Positions 44,001 to 59,000 of a DNA stretch of 64,000 nucleotides are shown piece by piece (the first letter of the stretch is position 1; every line of letters begins with the position of its first letter). The position numbers were made by a program, and so were the translations under genes. The notes under the pieces were generated by a model, which saw nothing but the letters and a program-made list of their open reading frames with translations, did not search any database and was not told the origin of the DNA. This DNA comes from Paraescarpia echinospica (taxonomy: Eukaryota > Annelida > Polychaeta > Sabellida > Siboglinidae). Location of the stretch: positions 10,492,983 to 10,556,982 of the forward strand of contig CM034537.1 in assembly GCA_020002185.1 (NCBI GenBank). The letters are read 5' to 3'.

Positions 44001-47000
44001 TGTAACCAAATCTGTCAAGCGTGGCAGCATTGATGCACAGAGATCTAAGTTCCACATGTTCCTACGATGAACAGCACAAAAAGCAGCATACAGTTAGGTC
44101 AAGTCTTAGTCAGTGAAGAAGGCATTTTTTACTGCATAATGTATCACAACTAATGCACATTGTTAAATGGATTAATTCATCTGCCCACAATTCTACACAC
44201 ACACACGCATGCATGCTCACATGCATGCACACACACACCCTTGTTGAAACTCCAGTGTTCCACTAGCTGATTTAAGGGTAGCCGTTGGTCCTAAATTTGA
44301 TTTTTTTTGCCATTTTAAGATTTCATAATTTTCTAATAGATTTACATGTTACGCATTCCCAATAATTGGCATTTTTCAAGATTTTTAATTCAAATACCTA
44401 TAATCAGATGATGTATACCTATCCGTACTGCTTAATGTTTGATGTTCTCATTTTGTTTTGGCCGTTTTCTCAAAATTATATGTTTGACTATTTGTGACAC
44501 TGGCACAAATTATTTTGGAAAAACAACACTAGAGAACTGACATTTGCACCAGTTATTCTGTGGAATGTTCCAGGTGCAATGAGCTATTTTGGATGTCTTA
44601 GCTTTATTTTAAGGGTTTGTAAACAAGGGTCAACCAATTAGAGAATTTTTGTAAATCTTCACCTGAATGGCACAGTTCACCGTAGTCATAAAACACCTGA
44701 TGCCCCAAACCACCTTATTGTGCAATGTAACATTCCAACACACAACTTATTGCAATAGTATGATGGTATTTGCTATCACTTACTCTGAATAATGTTTCAT
44801 GAGTGGGAATACATCCATAGGCACATCAATCGCTGTTGCCATGGCAACAATTAGGCAAATTAGCAAATTTTTCTCACGTTTAACAACCTTCACTCAACTA
44901 ATATAATCCTAAATTTTTATGAAGATATGATGAGTTTTCACCAAGATATGGCCCATAGTTACGTTAAGAGCAGCGGCTACCCTTAAAAGGCTATAGTCTG
45001 TATCCATTTACTAGAATGTTCTTCTGCATGTTTAGTATTTTATCTAGCCATATTCAGACAGACGTTATTTGTCCTACATTTAGGCCGGTCTAAAGATAAG
45101 ATGGCTAAACTGTTCCGTGTAAACTCAGATAGATAACAAAATGAGAATATTCCTGCTGAGAGCCTTGTGGATACGTACGGTTTCTGCAGGAGAATATTGA
45201 GAATGTCAACAATGACAGCCTGGTCATTCATTCCTATAGCAGAATCAACAGCCGTCTGCAACACAGCCAACATATACCTCTATAAACACATGGCCAACAT
45301 ATACCTCTATAAACACATGGCCAACATATACCTCTATAAACACATGGCCAACATATACCTCTATAAACACATGGCCAACATATACCTCTATAAACACATG
45401 GCCAACATATACCTCTATAAACACATGGCCAATGCAACATTAACTGACTTCACTGAAAATATCTACTCGGACTAATTATGTAAATGGTGGAGTCATGCAA
45501 ATCCAGGTCCTGAAAGTGCACATTTGAATTGAGATACATGTATATGCTGATGAATATCTAGTTATTATAGTAATAATGTCACAGTTTAGTATGTTTTACA
45601 TTAGTGTGACGGTTCCAATGTTAGCAACATTTAATGACAGGGTATTCTCCCTGACCAAATTATAAATTTTGCAATTTTGTCCTATATGAAATGATAGGTG
45701 AAATAAATACATTTGTCTGAGTCCAACGCTATGGCAGTTCTCTATCATGACTCGCAGCAACATTACAAGGAAAAGGACTTTTCCAATGTACAGTGACATA
45801 TAGCAGAATACTTAAAATGATGGACTTGCTACTGACAGGCAACACTTCTGAGATGACATGTCCCTAAAACTTTATAAATGGTAAAATAAAATATTAACTG
45901 CCAAGCATACTTTGCTAAACATCAATAGTGAGTCTGAAGTTTGTACAACTAATGATTTTCCAGTGTTCATATGACTAGGTTAGTGCACATTCTTCCAGTA
46001 TATGTGTAAATTGCGCAACTAATGTTGTTGCAACCTGTCAGCACGCCACCAAAGTTGGGTCTTTGTAAGACACCTTGGCGTGATTCAGACACATACCTAG
46101 CAGTGTTTTCCACTTGTCGTCACAACCGAGCCCATGACCCCCTGATCTGTTTCTTGATTATGATTTATTTATTGTTATTCATAAATTATCGATCTGCATT
46201 CGTATGATGTATTATACGAGTATCTATATTTATCAGTGCATATTATGTGTATACAACCAAGAAGAAGAACAATGATATGATGTACATATTATGTGTATAC
46301 AACCAAGAAGAAGAACAATGATATGATGTACATATTATGTGTATACAACCAAGAAGAAAAATGATATGATGTACATATTATGTGTATACAACCAAGAAGA
46401 ACAATGATATGATGTACATATTATGTGTATACAACCAAGAAGAAGAACAATGATATGATGTACATATTATGTGTATACAACAAAGAAGAAGAACAATGAT
46501 ATGATGTACATATTATGTGTATACAACCAAGAAGAAGAACAATAATATGATGTACATATTATGTGTATACAACCAAGAAGAAGAACAATGATATGATGTA
46601 CGTATTATGTGTATACAACCAAGAAGAAGAACAATGATATGATGTACATATTATGTGTATACAACCAAGAAGAAGAACAATGATATGATGTACATATTAT
46701 GTGTATACAACCACGAAGAAGAACAATGATATGATATACATGGGGTCAAATAAACTTTCTTTATTTCTTTATCATGTTTCAAGTGAAATAAACATGATCA
46801 AATGCTAGCAATGTGCGCCTAGCCCCCGGACTGACCTTCATGCTTCCGCTGGTCCACAGTGCCCGCACCACCTGCAGGTTCTTGTTTCTGTTTGTCATGA
46901 CGGCCATCATCGACTCATGTCCTTTCACAATCAATGACACTGCCTCCGTCTCCGACATGTCTGTCGGTATATGTCGCTGGTTGCCTAGAGATGGCGTTAC

Positions 47001-50000
47001 CTGCTTCTGTAGCAAAAATGTATCAAAGGCGTAACATAAAATCTTATATAGTACGACTTTCAGTTCTTGGTACTGCTCAAAGAGTTTAACATTTCTGTTC
47101 AGCTGTTGCCACAAAAGATTATCACATTTCTGTTGTATTTGACATAAGCCTCAGAGCTGCAATTTGTAAGTACTAGCTAAAACATGTAGCCATCTTCTGA
47201 TACGGTATCATTCTAGATATTTGTACTATTACCTATCAAGTAGTTTCATCAAAGCTACCGGCATATTTATCTTTGGAGCCAACTACAACAACAAAGTCTA
47301 GGCAGCTTCAATCACCTAGGTCTGATGTACTTTTTGTTCTCTGAGTGAAACAAACATTGGAACTAGAATTTTCTTGGTTGCTGCATCGGCTCCTTGGAAT
47401 TCACTCCATGTGGGTGTTAACTCATTAGCAAACATAATAAAACTTTAATATGATATTTAGTATTAATACACACATCAACTTTAAGATCACCTAACCATTT
47501 ATTTTGGTGCACTTCTGCGCTTGGTTTTCCCAGGATTTTCGCATCATAGAAGGTTTATTATTAGTAGTAGTAGCAGGACCTGCATCACTACCTAATTCAA
47601 TCAAATCATTTATTTCCAACAACCAACAGCACAAATTCTATCATTACATAATACAACACCATTTCCAATGTAACAAAAATAAACAATACAAAGTTGATGA
47701 AAAGGGGGAGAACAGAAGTGTATTATTTATCTATGGTTCACCCCCAACCAGTACAATTAATTAGATATGTTAATGATTGTGACTGTGAACAACTAACTAC
47801 TTACTGGGAGGAACTCTTGCATGTTGATATCGGCCGGCCTGTTCCTCTCTGACGGGATGATTTGTTGGGACGGAGGGCGATGAAGTTCCCGCACCACCCT
47901 GGAAGGGGGTTGTGACACGCTCGAGTAGGACACCTTAACAGGCTCCGATGGCACAGACATGATGACAGGGGTCGCTACCGGAGCCCCTCTCTTCGGCGCG
48001 GAAGACATCGGTGCTGACGGTAATGACGACACGCTTGGTGCCGAGATAACTGGCTGATTTGCTGCAGGAGAAGAATGGTTATTTAGGAAGACTTCAAAGA
48101 AATAACATTGCAAGACTGTGGACAGACAGTATTCATGTACGGTCCTGATTCACATTTCATTAACACAAGTGTGGCAGTTAAACGACACTTTTTATTGCAC
48201 AGTATTTCAGTCAACATAACCGATTTTGTGTGAACAGATTTTACAACAGCCGCAGAAAGATTTCTTGTTGTTGTTTGCTGACTAATATCAACTGGGCGTT
48301 CACCTGATATTACATAAGTAAATTTGAAAATAAATGTAGGCATTTTACAAAATGTCTGGAACATCGCATATTTTAAACTTTTTGTGCAAGAATTATAGTG
48401 TTAGGCCTAACAGTCATATCCTCATTATAATAATTCCACAAATATTGTAAAACAGTTCATTTGAACTTAATTAAGCCAAGTTATTTGTTAGGTACAGATT
48501 GCAATCTTCATTGCTTTAAAAATATTATTGTGAAAGATGAGAATGCTTGCATGAATTGTTGATTGATACTGCTAATTAATACAACAATTTGCTATTTTAT
48601 TACACTCCAGTTGTTACCAGTGTTTTTATATCCATATTGCAGCAGGTCTCACTTATCTTAGTGGCATACACAAAACATGTGTCTACACATTATACTATAG
48701 AAAGAATGCATTAGTATAATTCACCGTTTCCAAAAAGTCATATGATCATCAGAAACCAAGGTATGTCCGAGCATTATTCATACAAATATGATGCCATGTC
48801 TCATTTTACTTCATAATGGAGGGGGTCGGTGCAGTATAGTGCTAACACACTTTTAAAAAAAATGAGTTAGATGCACCAACATAAGCCACATATCTACAAA
48901 CCCACAAAATTAGAAGTTACAAAGTATACTACAGAGGGCGCCATAATACTTGCATATTCTTGCCCCTAAGCATAGGCAGTGAAGCCTTAAAAACAAAAAC
49001 ATGATTATCTATCTTATCAACATGTTGTGGGTTAGCTCTATACTGCACGGACCCTCTCAACCGTAAACCCCACAATTGTTGTTGCTTCAAAATATATATT
49101 CATTTTATACTACGAGTATCAATACTATAGGACATTTCTTTTTAATCAGTCTATTTTGCATCAATTATACTACCATTACATGCATTGTGTACTGTACTGC
49201 CCCATTTACTTATAATTCTGTTTGATTAAAGTCAACAACACATAAGAAGCATCAGCAGCAGCAATTACGGCACGATTAGTATGATTAGAAAGCAATATGC
49301 AATACAGTCAAATCATCACTGAATATCTGCTGGAGAAATGTGTTAGAATGTATTAAATGTTACACTTTGATTTTGAAGTAAATAGGCCTATCACCTAAAT
49401 ATTCCTTTTAAAAAAATCTACCTGATTCATATATATTTAATTTAACGTAACTGACTCTGTTCACTGTTTTACAATAAAAATGTTATATTATTTACCAACT
49501 TTGCAACATATCACAATCGCAAATGATACAAAATGTAATCCAATATATTTTGATTTTTTACAGTCCAAGCCTGTAAAACAAAATCAAAATATCTACTAGA
49601 TTACAACCACTCATCTGACAAACTTCAGTAGACCTATAAAAAAATTGGTTTTTAATCAAAAACATTTGCCGATAGTGGGTAATTTAAAAACAATTGTAGC
49701 AATGCTTACCAAAATTAATAGAAGTTCCTTACAAAACTCAGTGCTTTCATAAAATAAACCATGGTCAAACTTCTTTAAATTATCAATCAAGTACTCCGGA
49801 AACCACAAATAAATCAACACATATTTACATCTGACGCATATATGGTTGAAAACATTTCTTTGAGAAGACACATACACAAGCCTACTAAAATACTGAGGAA
49901 GTAAAGTAATGACGCAGTGTGCTAGAGAGGGATCTTACCATCTGCTGGAGGTGCGGGGAATGGCTCCACTGTCCGTGGGGGTGAGTGGGCTGTTTGAACA

Positions 50001-53000
50001 AATTAATATAAACGTAAGCTTGTTAGTTAAACATTCTACCAAACAAACAAACAATGAATGTGTAGAAACACAACTCATTCAAGCATTCATTTAAACACTA
50101 AATAACAATCAGTTAGTAAATCACTTGAGTATTATGTCAAGCATTCATTCTCTCAGTCGATCAGCCATGCCGTCAAGCAACCAAACTGTTAACATTGCAA
50201 TGGTGTCATGTCAACATTCATTCTGTTATTTACCAATGTGTTAGTCTATCAAAAATGTTGTGAAAACAAGGACATGCATTCCGTCACTTTAAGTGATAAT
50301 GAACGAATCAACAAGTCTACTTATAAAAATCAACACTGCTATGTAAGCACGACAACGACTGCAAACTGGGAGGGACAGGCATATCTTAAAACTTTCACTT
50401 TCCTGGCTGTCTTTATGCAAGCTGTTTTCCATGTTGCTCATGTACGAACGCAGGCATGCATGCACACACACACACACACACACGTAAAGAAGACTGACAG
50501 AGTGAAATAGTCAAACACCAGCACACATATAGCACATATATTTATAAACACAATAGTAGTTGCTGTTGCCACATGTCCAATTTCCATACATTTAATTCAC
50601 ACGAAAACATCCACACCCAATTCGCTACAACTAACTAGTACTATTCGTGATGAACAGTACTACATCCATAAAACAATAGCAACATGCAATGTCTGCATTT
50701 AATCCCGCTCTGATAACACAATTAAATCTATGTTTTCACATTTTGCATAAATCTTTCAGTAAAATTAAAATGGTTTAGGCTAGATTGTTATTTAGCCTCT
50801 GTAAACCAGAAATAACATGAGATCGAGGTCTATGTAACATTACGTCTATGTAATGCAGAAATTCAACTCTACTGTGGCTTGTGAGAGAATAAAACCTTGA
50901 CCTGACGTTAGACACTAGAACACCTTATCCTGAGACAGACTTTGTAACCTTGTTATTATATTAGTAGCAGCAAACCTTATATCCAAGGAAGTTTTAGATG
51001 AAATTCTACACTTTCCCCAGATTTGTGGATACTGTGATGAATGGTGCTAAATTCAACCATTACAGAGGGGCGTGGCTGTCAGTCTGTCAGACTGGCCGGC
51101 AAGTGAGTAACAGTAACCAGTATACATTTGTGTGCAACAGGTAGAATATTTAACTAACTTTGTTACATGTATGCATGAATGCATATATGGAGCAGTAGAC
51201 TTCCTGTAATACATACTGTAAAAATACTCACCCGAATTAATTGAAAATAATAACAAAAATGCTGGCAAAATCATCAGTAAAAGATGTAATGTAATTGTTA
51301 AAAGGCCCAATACCTAAGTATGAGATATTACTTAATACCTAAGACAATGTATGAAAGAATTTCTAGTCGCTGTCAGTCAAGGTTTTATTTAAGCAGAAGT
51401 ACTGGCCTCCTGGCCCTCCCTGGGTGTGAACAGAAGGGGGGAGGGTAACTGCTTAAAGTCCCCCCAGAGAAAGGACAGAAATAGGCTGTGGTTGAGTTGA
51501 AATTGCATAGAGGTGTGTGGCCCACTGTCTAGAAACATTACAAGCAGAGGTGACAAGGCAAGGTGACAAGTTGTTGGAGGCCAGATGACAGGGTGACAAG
51601 ATGTCGGAGGTCAGGTGACAAGGTGGCAAGAGACATGAGGCCAGGTGACAGGGTGGCAAGATGTCAGAAGTCAGGTGACAGGGTGACCAAGAGACATGAG
51701 GCCATGTGATAGAGTGACAAGAGACATGTGACAGGGTGACAAGAGACATGAGGCCATGTGACAGGGTGACAAGAGACATGAGGCCATGTGACAGGGTGAC
51801 AAGAGGCATGAGGCCATGTGACAGGGTGACAAGAGACATGAGGCCATGTTACAGGATGACAAGAGACATGAGGCCATGTGACAGGGTGACAAGAGACATG
51901 AGGCCAGGTGACAGGGTGACAAGAGACTGCAGGCCAGGTGACGGGGTGACAAGACCTGAGGCCAGGTGACAGGGTGACAAGAGGTCGGAGACCAAATGAT
52001 AGGGTGTCAATAGACCATAGGCCAGGTGACACGGTGACAAGAGGTCACAGGAAAGGTGACAGGGTAACAAGAGGCCAGTACTTGAGGCCAGGTGTCTGGG
52101 TGACAAAAGGCCAGTAGTTGAGAGGCCACAGGAGACAGAGACAATCAAAGACCCGAGGACAGTCGACTCACCTGGTCCATCTGCAGCTGTGGAAAGGATG
52201 AGAGACTCTACATTAGTGTACTAGACAGAAACAGCATGGAGGTATGACGATGCACTCTGCTACGAGAGTAGTGTACACAACGTTACTAGCTACACAAATG
52301 TCACATTGAAATTCCTCGTTTCTTGAAACACAAAATAATGTAATGATTTGTCAGGCAACAGTGTATCGCCAGACAATCGGATAATTAATCTCTTGCATAA
52401 ATGGGTCATTAGGAATAAATGGTGGCAAGTTTGTAGTTTGCAATGATGATACAATTTTGCATAAAAACAAGAACAGTACCCTTGTTGACAAGACTATCAG
52501 GGGCACTGGTTGTGGGCATTGTTCTGTAGCCAATAGAACAGTTTTCCAAGGCAACATGAAATATATAACGATGGGAGGACAATAATATATACAAATAACT
52601 GCATTTTCAGGCTGCATAACCTCCATGCATACCCACTCACTAGGTAGCGTGACAGGTTCTTCTCGGCTAGTTGATCATTATTTATGAGTAACTTAATTTC
52701 ACACACTGCCTTAATGTGTATATTTTCTACCAAAGCATAAATTACCCGCTTGTGCAAAATGTCAAATCTAGTAGTTTGACAACAGAATACATTCACAATA
52801 TAATGAGTGGTAATATAAGCATTTACTATGCATAACTGGGTAAATACTAATGGATTTGCAACAATGCTCATCTGCTTATTATTTATGTTTGTAAGTGATG
52901 CAATCATGTGGCAGTGTTCAAAACAGTCTATCAAATTCACTGTACATAAAGTTGATCAATTAAAGTACAATGTTACAGTCTGATAATTTTCACACAAAGC

Positions 53001-56000
53001 GAGTGAGAACTGAGAAGTGACTGTCATACCACCTAGTGAGTAAGGCCTCCTTGAATTAAATATCTCGCTACGACATACACACACAGCAATATTTAGGCAA
53101 GTGAACCAGGCCGACTATCAGGGCAAACAATAGCAAACAGATGACAGCCAAATGAGCTGCTGTTAGTATCAGATGTCCATGCATTCCCACCACAAGCCCA
53201 TCAACTTTGGCAAACGAAATTGACCGTCAGCCAACCAAGAAGCCATTGAAGGAGGGACACAAGGCAACTACTTACAGAGGTTGTGTCGTGGCTGGAATAT
53301 CTCCCTGTAGTTGCAGTGTACCTTGATGTCACCATCGTCTCCTTGCTCGTCGGGGGATGACGACGGCTCCTTCTTCTGCTTCTGAACCTTCACCATCCTG
53401 CAGCAGTGCAAACAAACATCACTAGGATTTATTTACTATCATATACAAATATCTGTGAAATTGGAAACTGTCAATTTATCAAAATAATGCATAACTTTGA
53501 GCAGATATATATTCAAAGTAATGAATATGTTGTGGTTTATTTACGCCACAATCACATTTTTGTGCATGACCTGCGTCAAGCTTTACTTTTGTATGTTGCC
53601 ACTAATGATGCATATTATATATGTGAATTATATTACCATTGCTGCATTATATCTCATAAATAACACTTTCCATCATACAGTTTTCACCTTAGGAACCTTG
53701 TCTTATGTTTGTGTCATAAAGAAATGTTTTTGTGTTTTGTGGCCTGAGTCTTAACAAAATATTGGACAGAATGCATGAATGCATCACGTGTTCGGAATCC
53801 ATTTTTTGATCGCATGACGGAGCTTTTGCTAGGCTACAGGTCACATGATGGATAGGTCAATTGTCAATATACTTATTAATATTGATGGCCATATCGTTTA
53901 CATTTTGAATAATGATTCATATATTTTCAACTAAATTACAGGTGATTCTAATTAGTCGTAATAACATCTACACTTTCAATAACTAGGATTACGCAGTATT
54001 TAAATGTTTGTGTATCTCACCAGTACTAATCACAAGCTACAGTACTGTGTTAATCAAAAGAAGATTGACGCAACAGCAAATTTGTACTTTATGACATTTA
54101 TACTTTCAGTTCCTGTCACTAATCAGCCCGCTGAAATACCACTGTGCCATTCGCTACTCCCTAGTAGTGCAACTTACTGTGCCTGTTTTGTTGATTGTGT
54201 GGGCGGACGCTCCGTGACGAAGCTCCGTCTCCCACTGCAAGACAAGCATCAGCTGTTAGAACAAGACTAGCATGAAGACACATTGGCACGTCTTAGTACT
54301 GCAGACCTGTGTGACACCAGCAGGCCAACAATCACTAACCAGGGTTTATTTAATGTAGTCTCCAGTAGAGAGGGGATGTTGACCATGTGCCACATGGGTG
54401 ACTGTCTCAAGTCCATGATAACATTTTGAAAGTATCAAGAAATTCACATCTTTTTTGGGGCAATGAAAGAAATGCATTATATATAAAATATGTGATTTAT
54501 GAATGGTTCTGTTTTAATGCTGAATCTAAACCTTTATAATGTTAAAAATTTAGTAGAGTACGATTCAGTTTTTTTCAGGGGATTTGTAGTATAATTGCTA
54601 AAGGATGGATCAGGATGTCGAAACAGCTCAACAATATTTACAGCTACACAAGACATAACTACAGAGTGCAGCCCCAGAAAACCATATTATTTGATATAGT
54701 CCGTACTTTAGCCAAATATTAGTCATGCTAGGGACACAAAATATTGAGCATTGACAGGATGACTCAAAGTTTCCTGGTTTCTGTTTATAAATAAGCACAT
54801 AAATGTATTTTAGAGGCTTATCTTATAAACTGTTGTAGAATATAATCATAGTAATAAATGTATTTTAGAGTCTTGTCGTAGTAAAGTGTTGTGGGATATA
54901 AGGATATATAATGATAATAATTTGACTAAAGAATTATTTAAAACAGGCTGATTTTAACATTCCTGTGACAAAGTTTAATACATCGTTTGTTAAAGCCAGG
55001 CAAGCATAAAGAGATGGTTACGTGAATAGGCAAAAATGAACAAGACCATTATCAAGCATAAATGTGGTTAGATAAAAAGAAGAAAATATGCCCATTATCT
55101 ACAGATATACAGATAGCATATATCTCATAGCAAGCCAGAATTATATTTCAGAATTGTGTAAAAGCTTGATACAATTCCACAGGTAACAGAGTGTATTTGT
55201 AGCCTAATGCATGCTCTTGTGAATATATATAACCCTAAAACATTAAATGTGAAAGACATGTTTTCAATGTGTATGTGTAATGTGTTATTAGCACAAACTC
55301 AAAATGTAAATAGTAGAACTGAAGAATCCCCATTTCTATGACAAAAAACTATAAGAAGAGCATCTGTTAAATAAATAAAATATATAAATGCTTTCCTAGC
55401 TGCTTATAACCATTTACTTCCCCCTCTGAAGAGCCAAATACTTGGTCTAACCACAAACACAGCACGTAACACATTCCTCCATAACCAGCACAAACTTTGA
55501 AGAGCTGATTATAATCGTAAGGCAGCCATGCACATTAGCATGTTACAACAGCATCGCGTACCAGCTAGCAAAGCAATTTACACCCAACCATAGCAGATTT
55601 CAACAGAGGCATGACTGTCTGGTCATGTGCTAAGCACTACTCAAGCCGAAACATTGCACACGTACCTTATTACTGCATTTACATGACTGAAAGAGGCATT
55701 GACAAGTGTGTACGTATACAGGGTGCAACAGAATGTAGGTAGTAAGTAGCAGGTTCACGCCACAAAATAGACAAACAAAAACAACAAAACCTGGCATATG
55801 AAGTCATCTGTCACATGACTTTATGATGGTATTCACATAACTACGGCAAGGTGTTATGTCAACTAATAAGCAATTAAGTAAAAATCAAGTTAGCATCATC
55901 AAAAGCAAATTCAAAGCATTAACTGTGACTATGTAGTAACTTTGACTAACTAATCCTGTAAAGAGCACTTGTTTCTTCTTTCGACTTTTGTAAAACTGGT

Positions 56001-59000
56001 CTCGGGCACAATGTGCCTAAGATGTATCACATATAATAAGTAATACAAACATTGTCTGTGTGAATAATACATAGTTGGTCATTACGGGTCATACAACAAA
56101 ATCTAATATCATCATTACTACTTCTACACCAGTCGATAGAAAGCACTGTTAGCAACTAGCCTGTAACACGTCTAACAACGTTGTAAGGTGTGATGTCTTC
56201 ACTTGTACGCAAACACCACAACACACGTCCTGGGCAATGACATTTGTTCACAAGTTACAGGTGTAAGTCCTACCTTGCCGTCATTGGTGGCGACATTTCT
56301 GTTGACGCTTCCGATGGCAGGTTTCCAAGCGGAGGTATCCTCTGAAACCAACACAGCAATGACAACATACTTACAAATGACCGAGATTACTTATTTCTAT
56401 CTGAAGCCAAGTTTTTGAACATATCTCCATTGTGTTTTTCATTCTACAATGCATGTCACATGACTGTCACATTTATTATGATAGCAAAGCGGTATTAAGT
56501 TTTTAATACAATGCATTTCCCACAGTAATAAACGGGGTGAATTTTATAGTCTAGATAATAGTAACCTTATGTATAAAACATGCATACACAGACATGCGGA
56601 TGCATGTACAGAAAGAAACTGTGTGACAGTCAAACTCACCTGTATGTCAACGACGTATACCGACACATTTGTTTGTGAGAAGCACGCACCAATCTGAAGA
56701 CAGCGAGACAAAGAACAGAGCTACAAGTTGCAGCACAGCACAAAAGTAATTATTATGTTTCAGTGTCCGAGTCTACCATGTTACCAATATGCAAATGAGA
56801 CTGTGTAAGATTGCCGTTATTTCACACAAGTAGCATACAACATTATTCAACCTATGATAATGAAAACTAGTTTAAGCAATATTACAGATCTCTCAATTTC
56901 TTAGGCAACATTTACACTGCAAGGCAAACAATTGCCATGTTAAACTGAAATTAATATGCATGCATGTGTGCGCACACATGCATGCACAATGTGTGTGCGT
57001 GCACACGTGTGTGCGACTGCGTCCATGATTGTGTGCATAGATGTGGGTATATATACACAGAACAAAATAATTTCTTGAAGTCTACGATTGTTTTACATGT
57101 AATATCCATAAAACTGCATGACTGGTTGAAGGCATATCGTACCAGTTGGTTTTGTGCGATAGATATGTCAGCAACTTTGCCCCAGCCCATTGCGATGGTG
57201 TCATAGCTGCGTGCCGGCTCCCAGCCAAACACCTTCAATGAATCCTGCATGCCGCTGTATAGACACAGGCCCTCCGAGTGGAAGAATATACACCTGAAAG
57301 CATCCACACATCTTAACCATATAGACACAGGCCTTCCAAGTGGAAGAATATACACCTGTAAGCAGCCGCAGGACATATAAACCATACAAACACAGACTCT
57401 CCACGTGAAAGAACATACACCTGCAAGCAGCCACTGAACATCTCGACCACAGTCACATCACTTCTGTGGAGAAAATATCCATCCTAAAGCATACAGAAAA
57501 CATCTGAAATAAATAGCAGCCGGAATTGCCAGAAACATATGTTCAGGAACATGGCTCCATGCAAGTTAATGTTAATCATTAGTGATGTAGTTACTGCATT
57601 AAACATGTCGTTATGAAAATAAGTTGATGTGTCGACTGTTGTTCTATGCTAATTTGTGTAATAGATCAGTGGCCTTATGGCAATATCACAATATATAAAG
57701 GTAATGTTACTTTGCCTTTTTTGACCAGACCAGCCTAAAAATAATTTAACAGATTGTCTGATGATGATTTCAACACAGTTGCTAAATACATTTCCACAAA
57801 CATGCATACATGTCATAGTCACTGATAATAGATTTTATGTTTCGTGAAATATTTGTGAACTATGAAGAGTGAGAAAATAGGCTTGAGAGGACCTTCTAAG
57901 ATTTCTCAATAATACATTTCTCGATGAAGTTCAACTGACCTGACAGGAGTAGCATCGTTGTCTGTAGAACAAACTAGCTGGAATGTCTCCAAGTCCCAGA
58001 ACTTCACAGTCCTACAGAAAATATCACAATCAGCAGACTTAGAAACATGCAGCTGTCATTCTGTATATAAATACACTTGTTATTAACTCTCTATTACCAA
58101 CAACAAATAAATATATGTTAAATATCCTATGAATGTAGTTATTATACATCAGCGTGGTGGTCTGTTCTGCTAGCTGGAATCAGCCACGGCAGTAATTTGC
58201 AACAGGAAGTCTGTTCAACTGGTTGTGTTAAATTTAGGAAAATGTAAACTTGTCGAACATCGGAGGGTATTGCTATTAACACAGCCCAAATCGGCAATAT
58301 AGCCAATAAAGCTTGTTTTGAGGGAAAACTTTGAAATTGCAAACACTGTTATGGGGTTATTAAACATACTGTGGCTGGCAGTATACCTTCAACATTTTCA
58401 TCATAGTTTTAAGAACATTACAATAAAACAAAATGAGAAACAGACCGTTTCATTTTAATAAGAGACCATTAAACTGTTTTTTGCCTTTTTCAGCTTTGTA
58501 GCAAATACAAACAATTATAGCAAACATGAGTCCAAATTCAGGACAGAATAAAATAAAACATGTTTATATACCCTAAAAACCATTTGTTATTTTGCCTGCA
58601 GGTATTAAACAACGTACACATTTTCCATAAACATGATACACTGGTGCGAAAACAACCCCTACCTGTCTGCACTGCCCGAAGCCAGAAGGAATTCATTTGG
58701 ATGAAACTCAACTGTTGTTACTGGCCCGTTGTGAAGCTTGAGGTCTGTCAGAAGTTTGCCAGCTGTCAGATCCCATAACTGAAACGTGGAATCCATGCAA
58801 CGATACACTGCAATACACACATCACCACAGTGTGTTCCTTGCACGCACATATTTCTGTAAGTCATGCTTACTGATGCATGTCTGGAACTCAATTTGGTAA
58901 AATGATATATCAGTGAACAAACACAACAGTGCAAAATTTACACAATATGGGCCACTCCTGCAAACAGCAAAGCTACTCTCATGGAGAGAACACCAATAGA

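Noticed and set aside
48083..48364. Possible extra KATNB1 exon starting [14 protein letters not shown]
   Set aside because: There is an acceptor-like site but no suitable donor, and the flanking exons already join in phase without it.
51453..52148. Cys/His-rich repeat proteins resembling zinc-finger strings
   Set aside because: The 30-bp intronic array is translated periodically. Spacing follows the DNA unit and no zinc-finger consensus is present.
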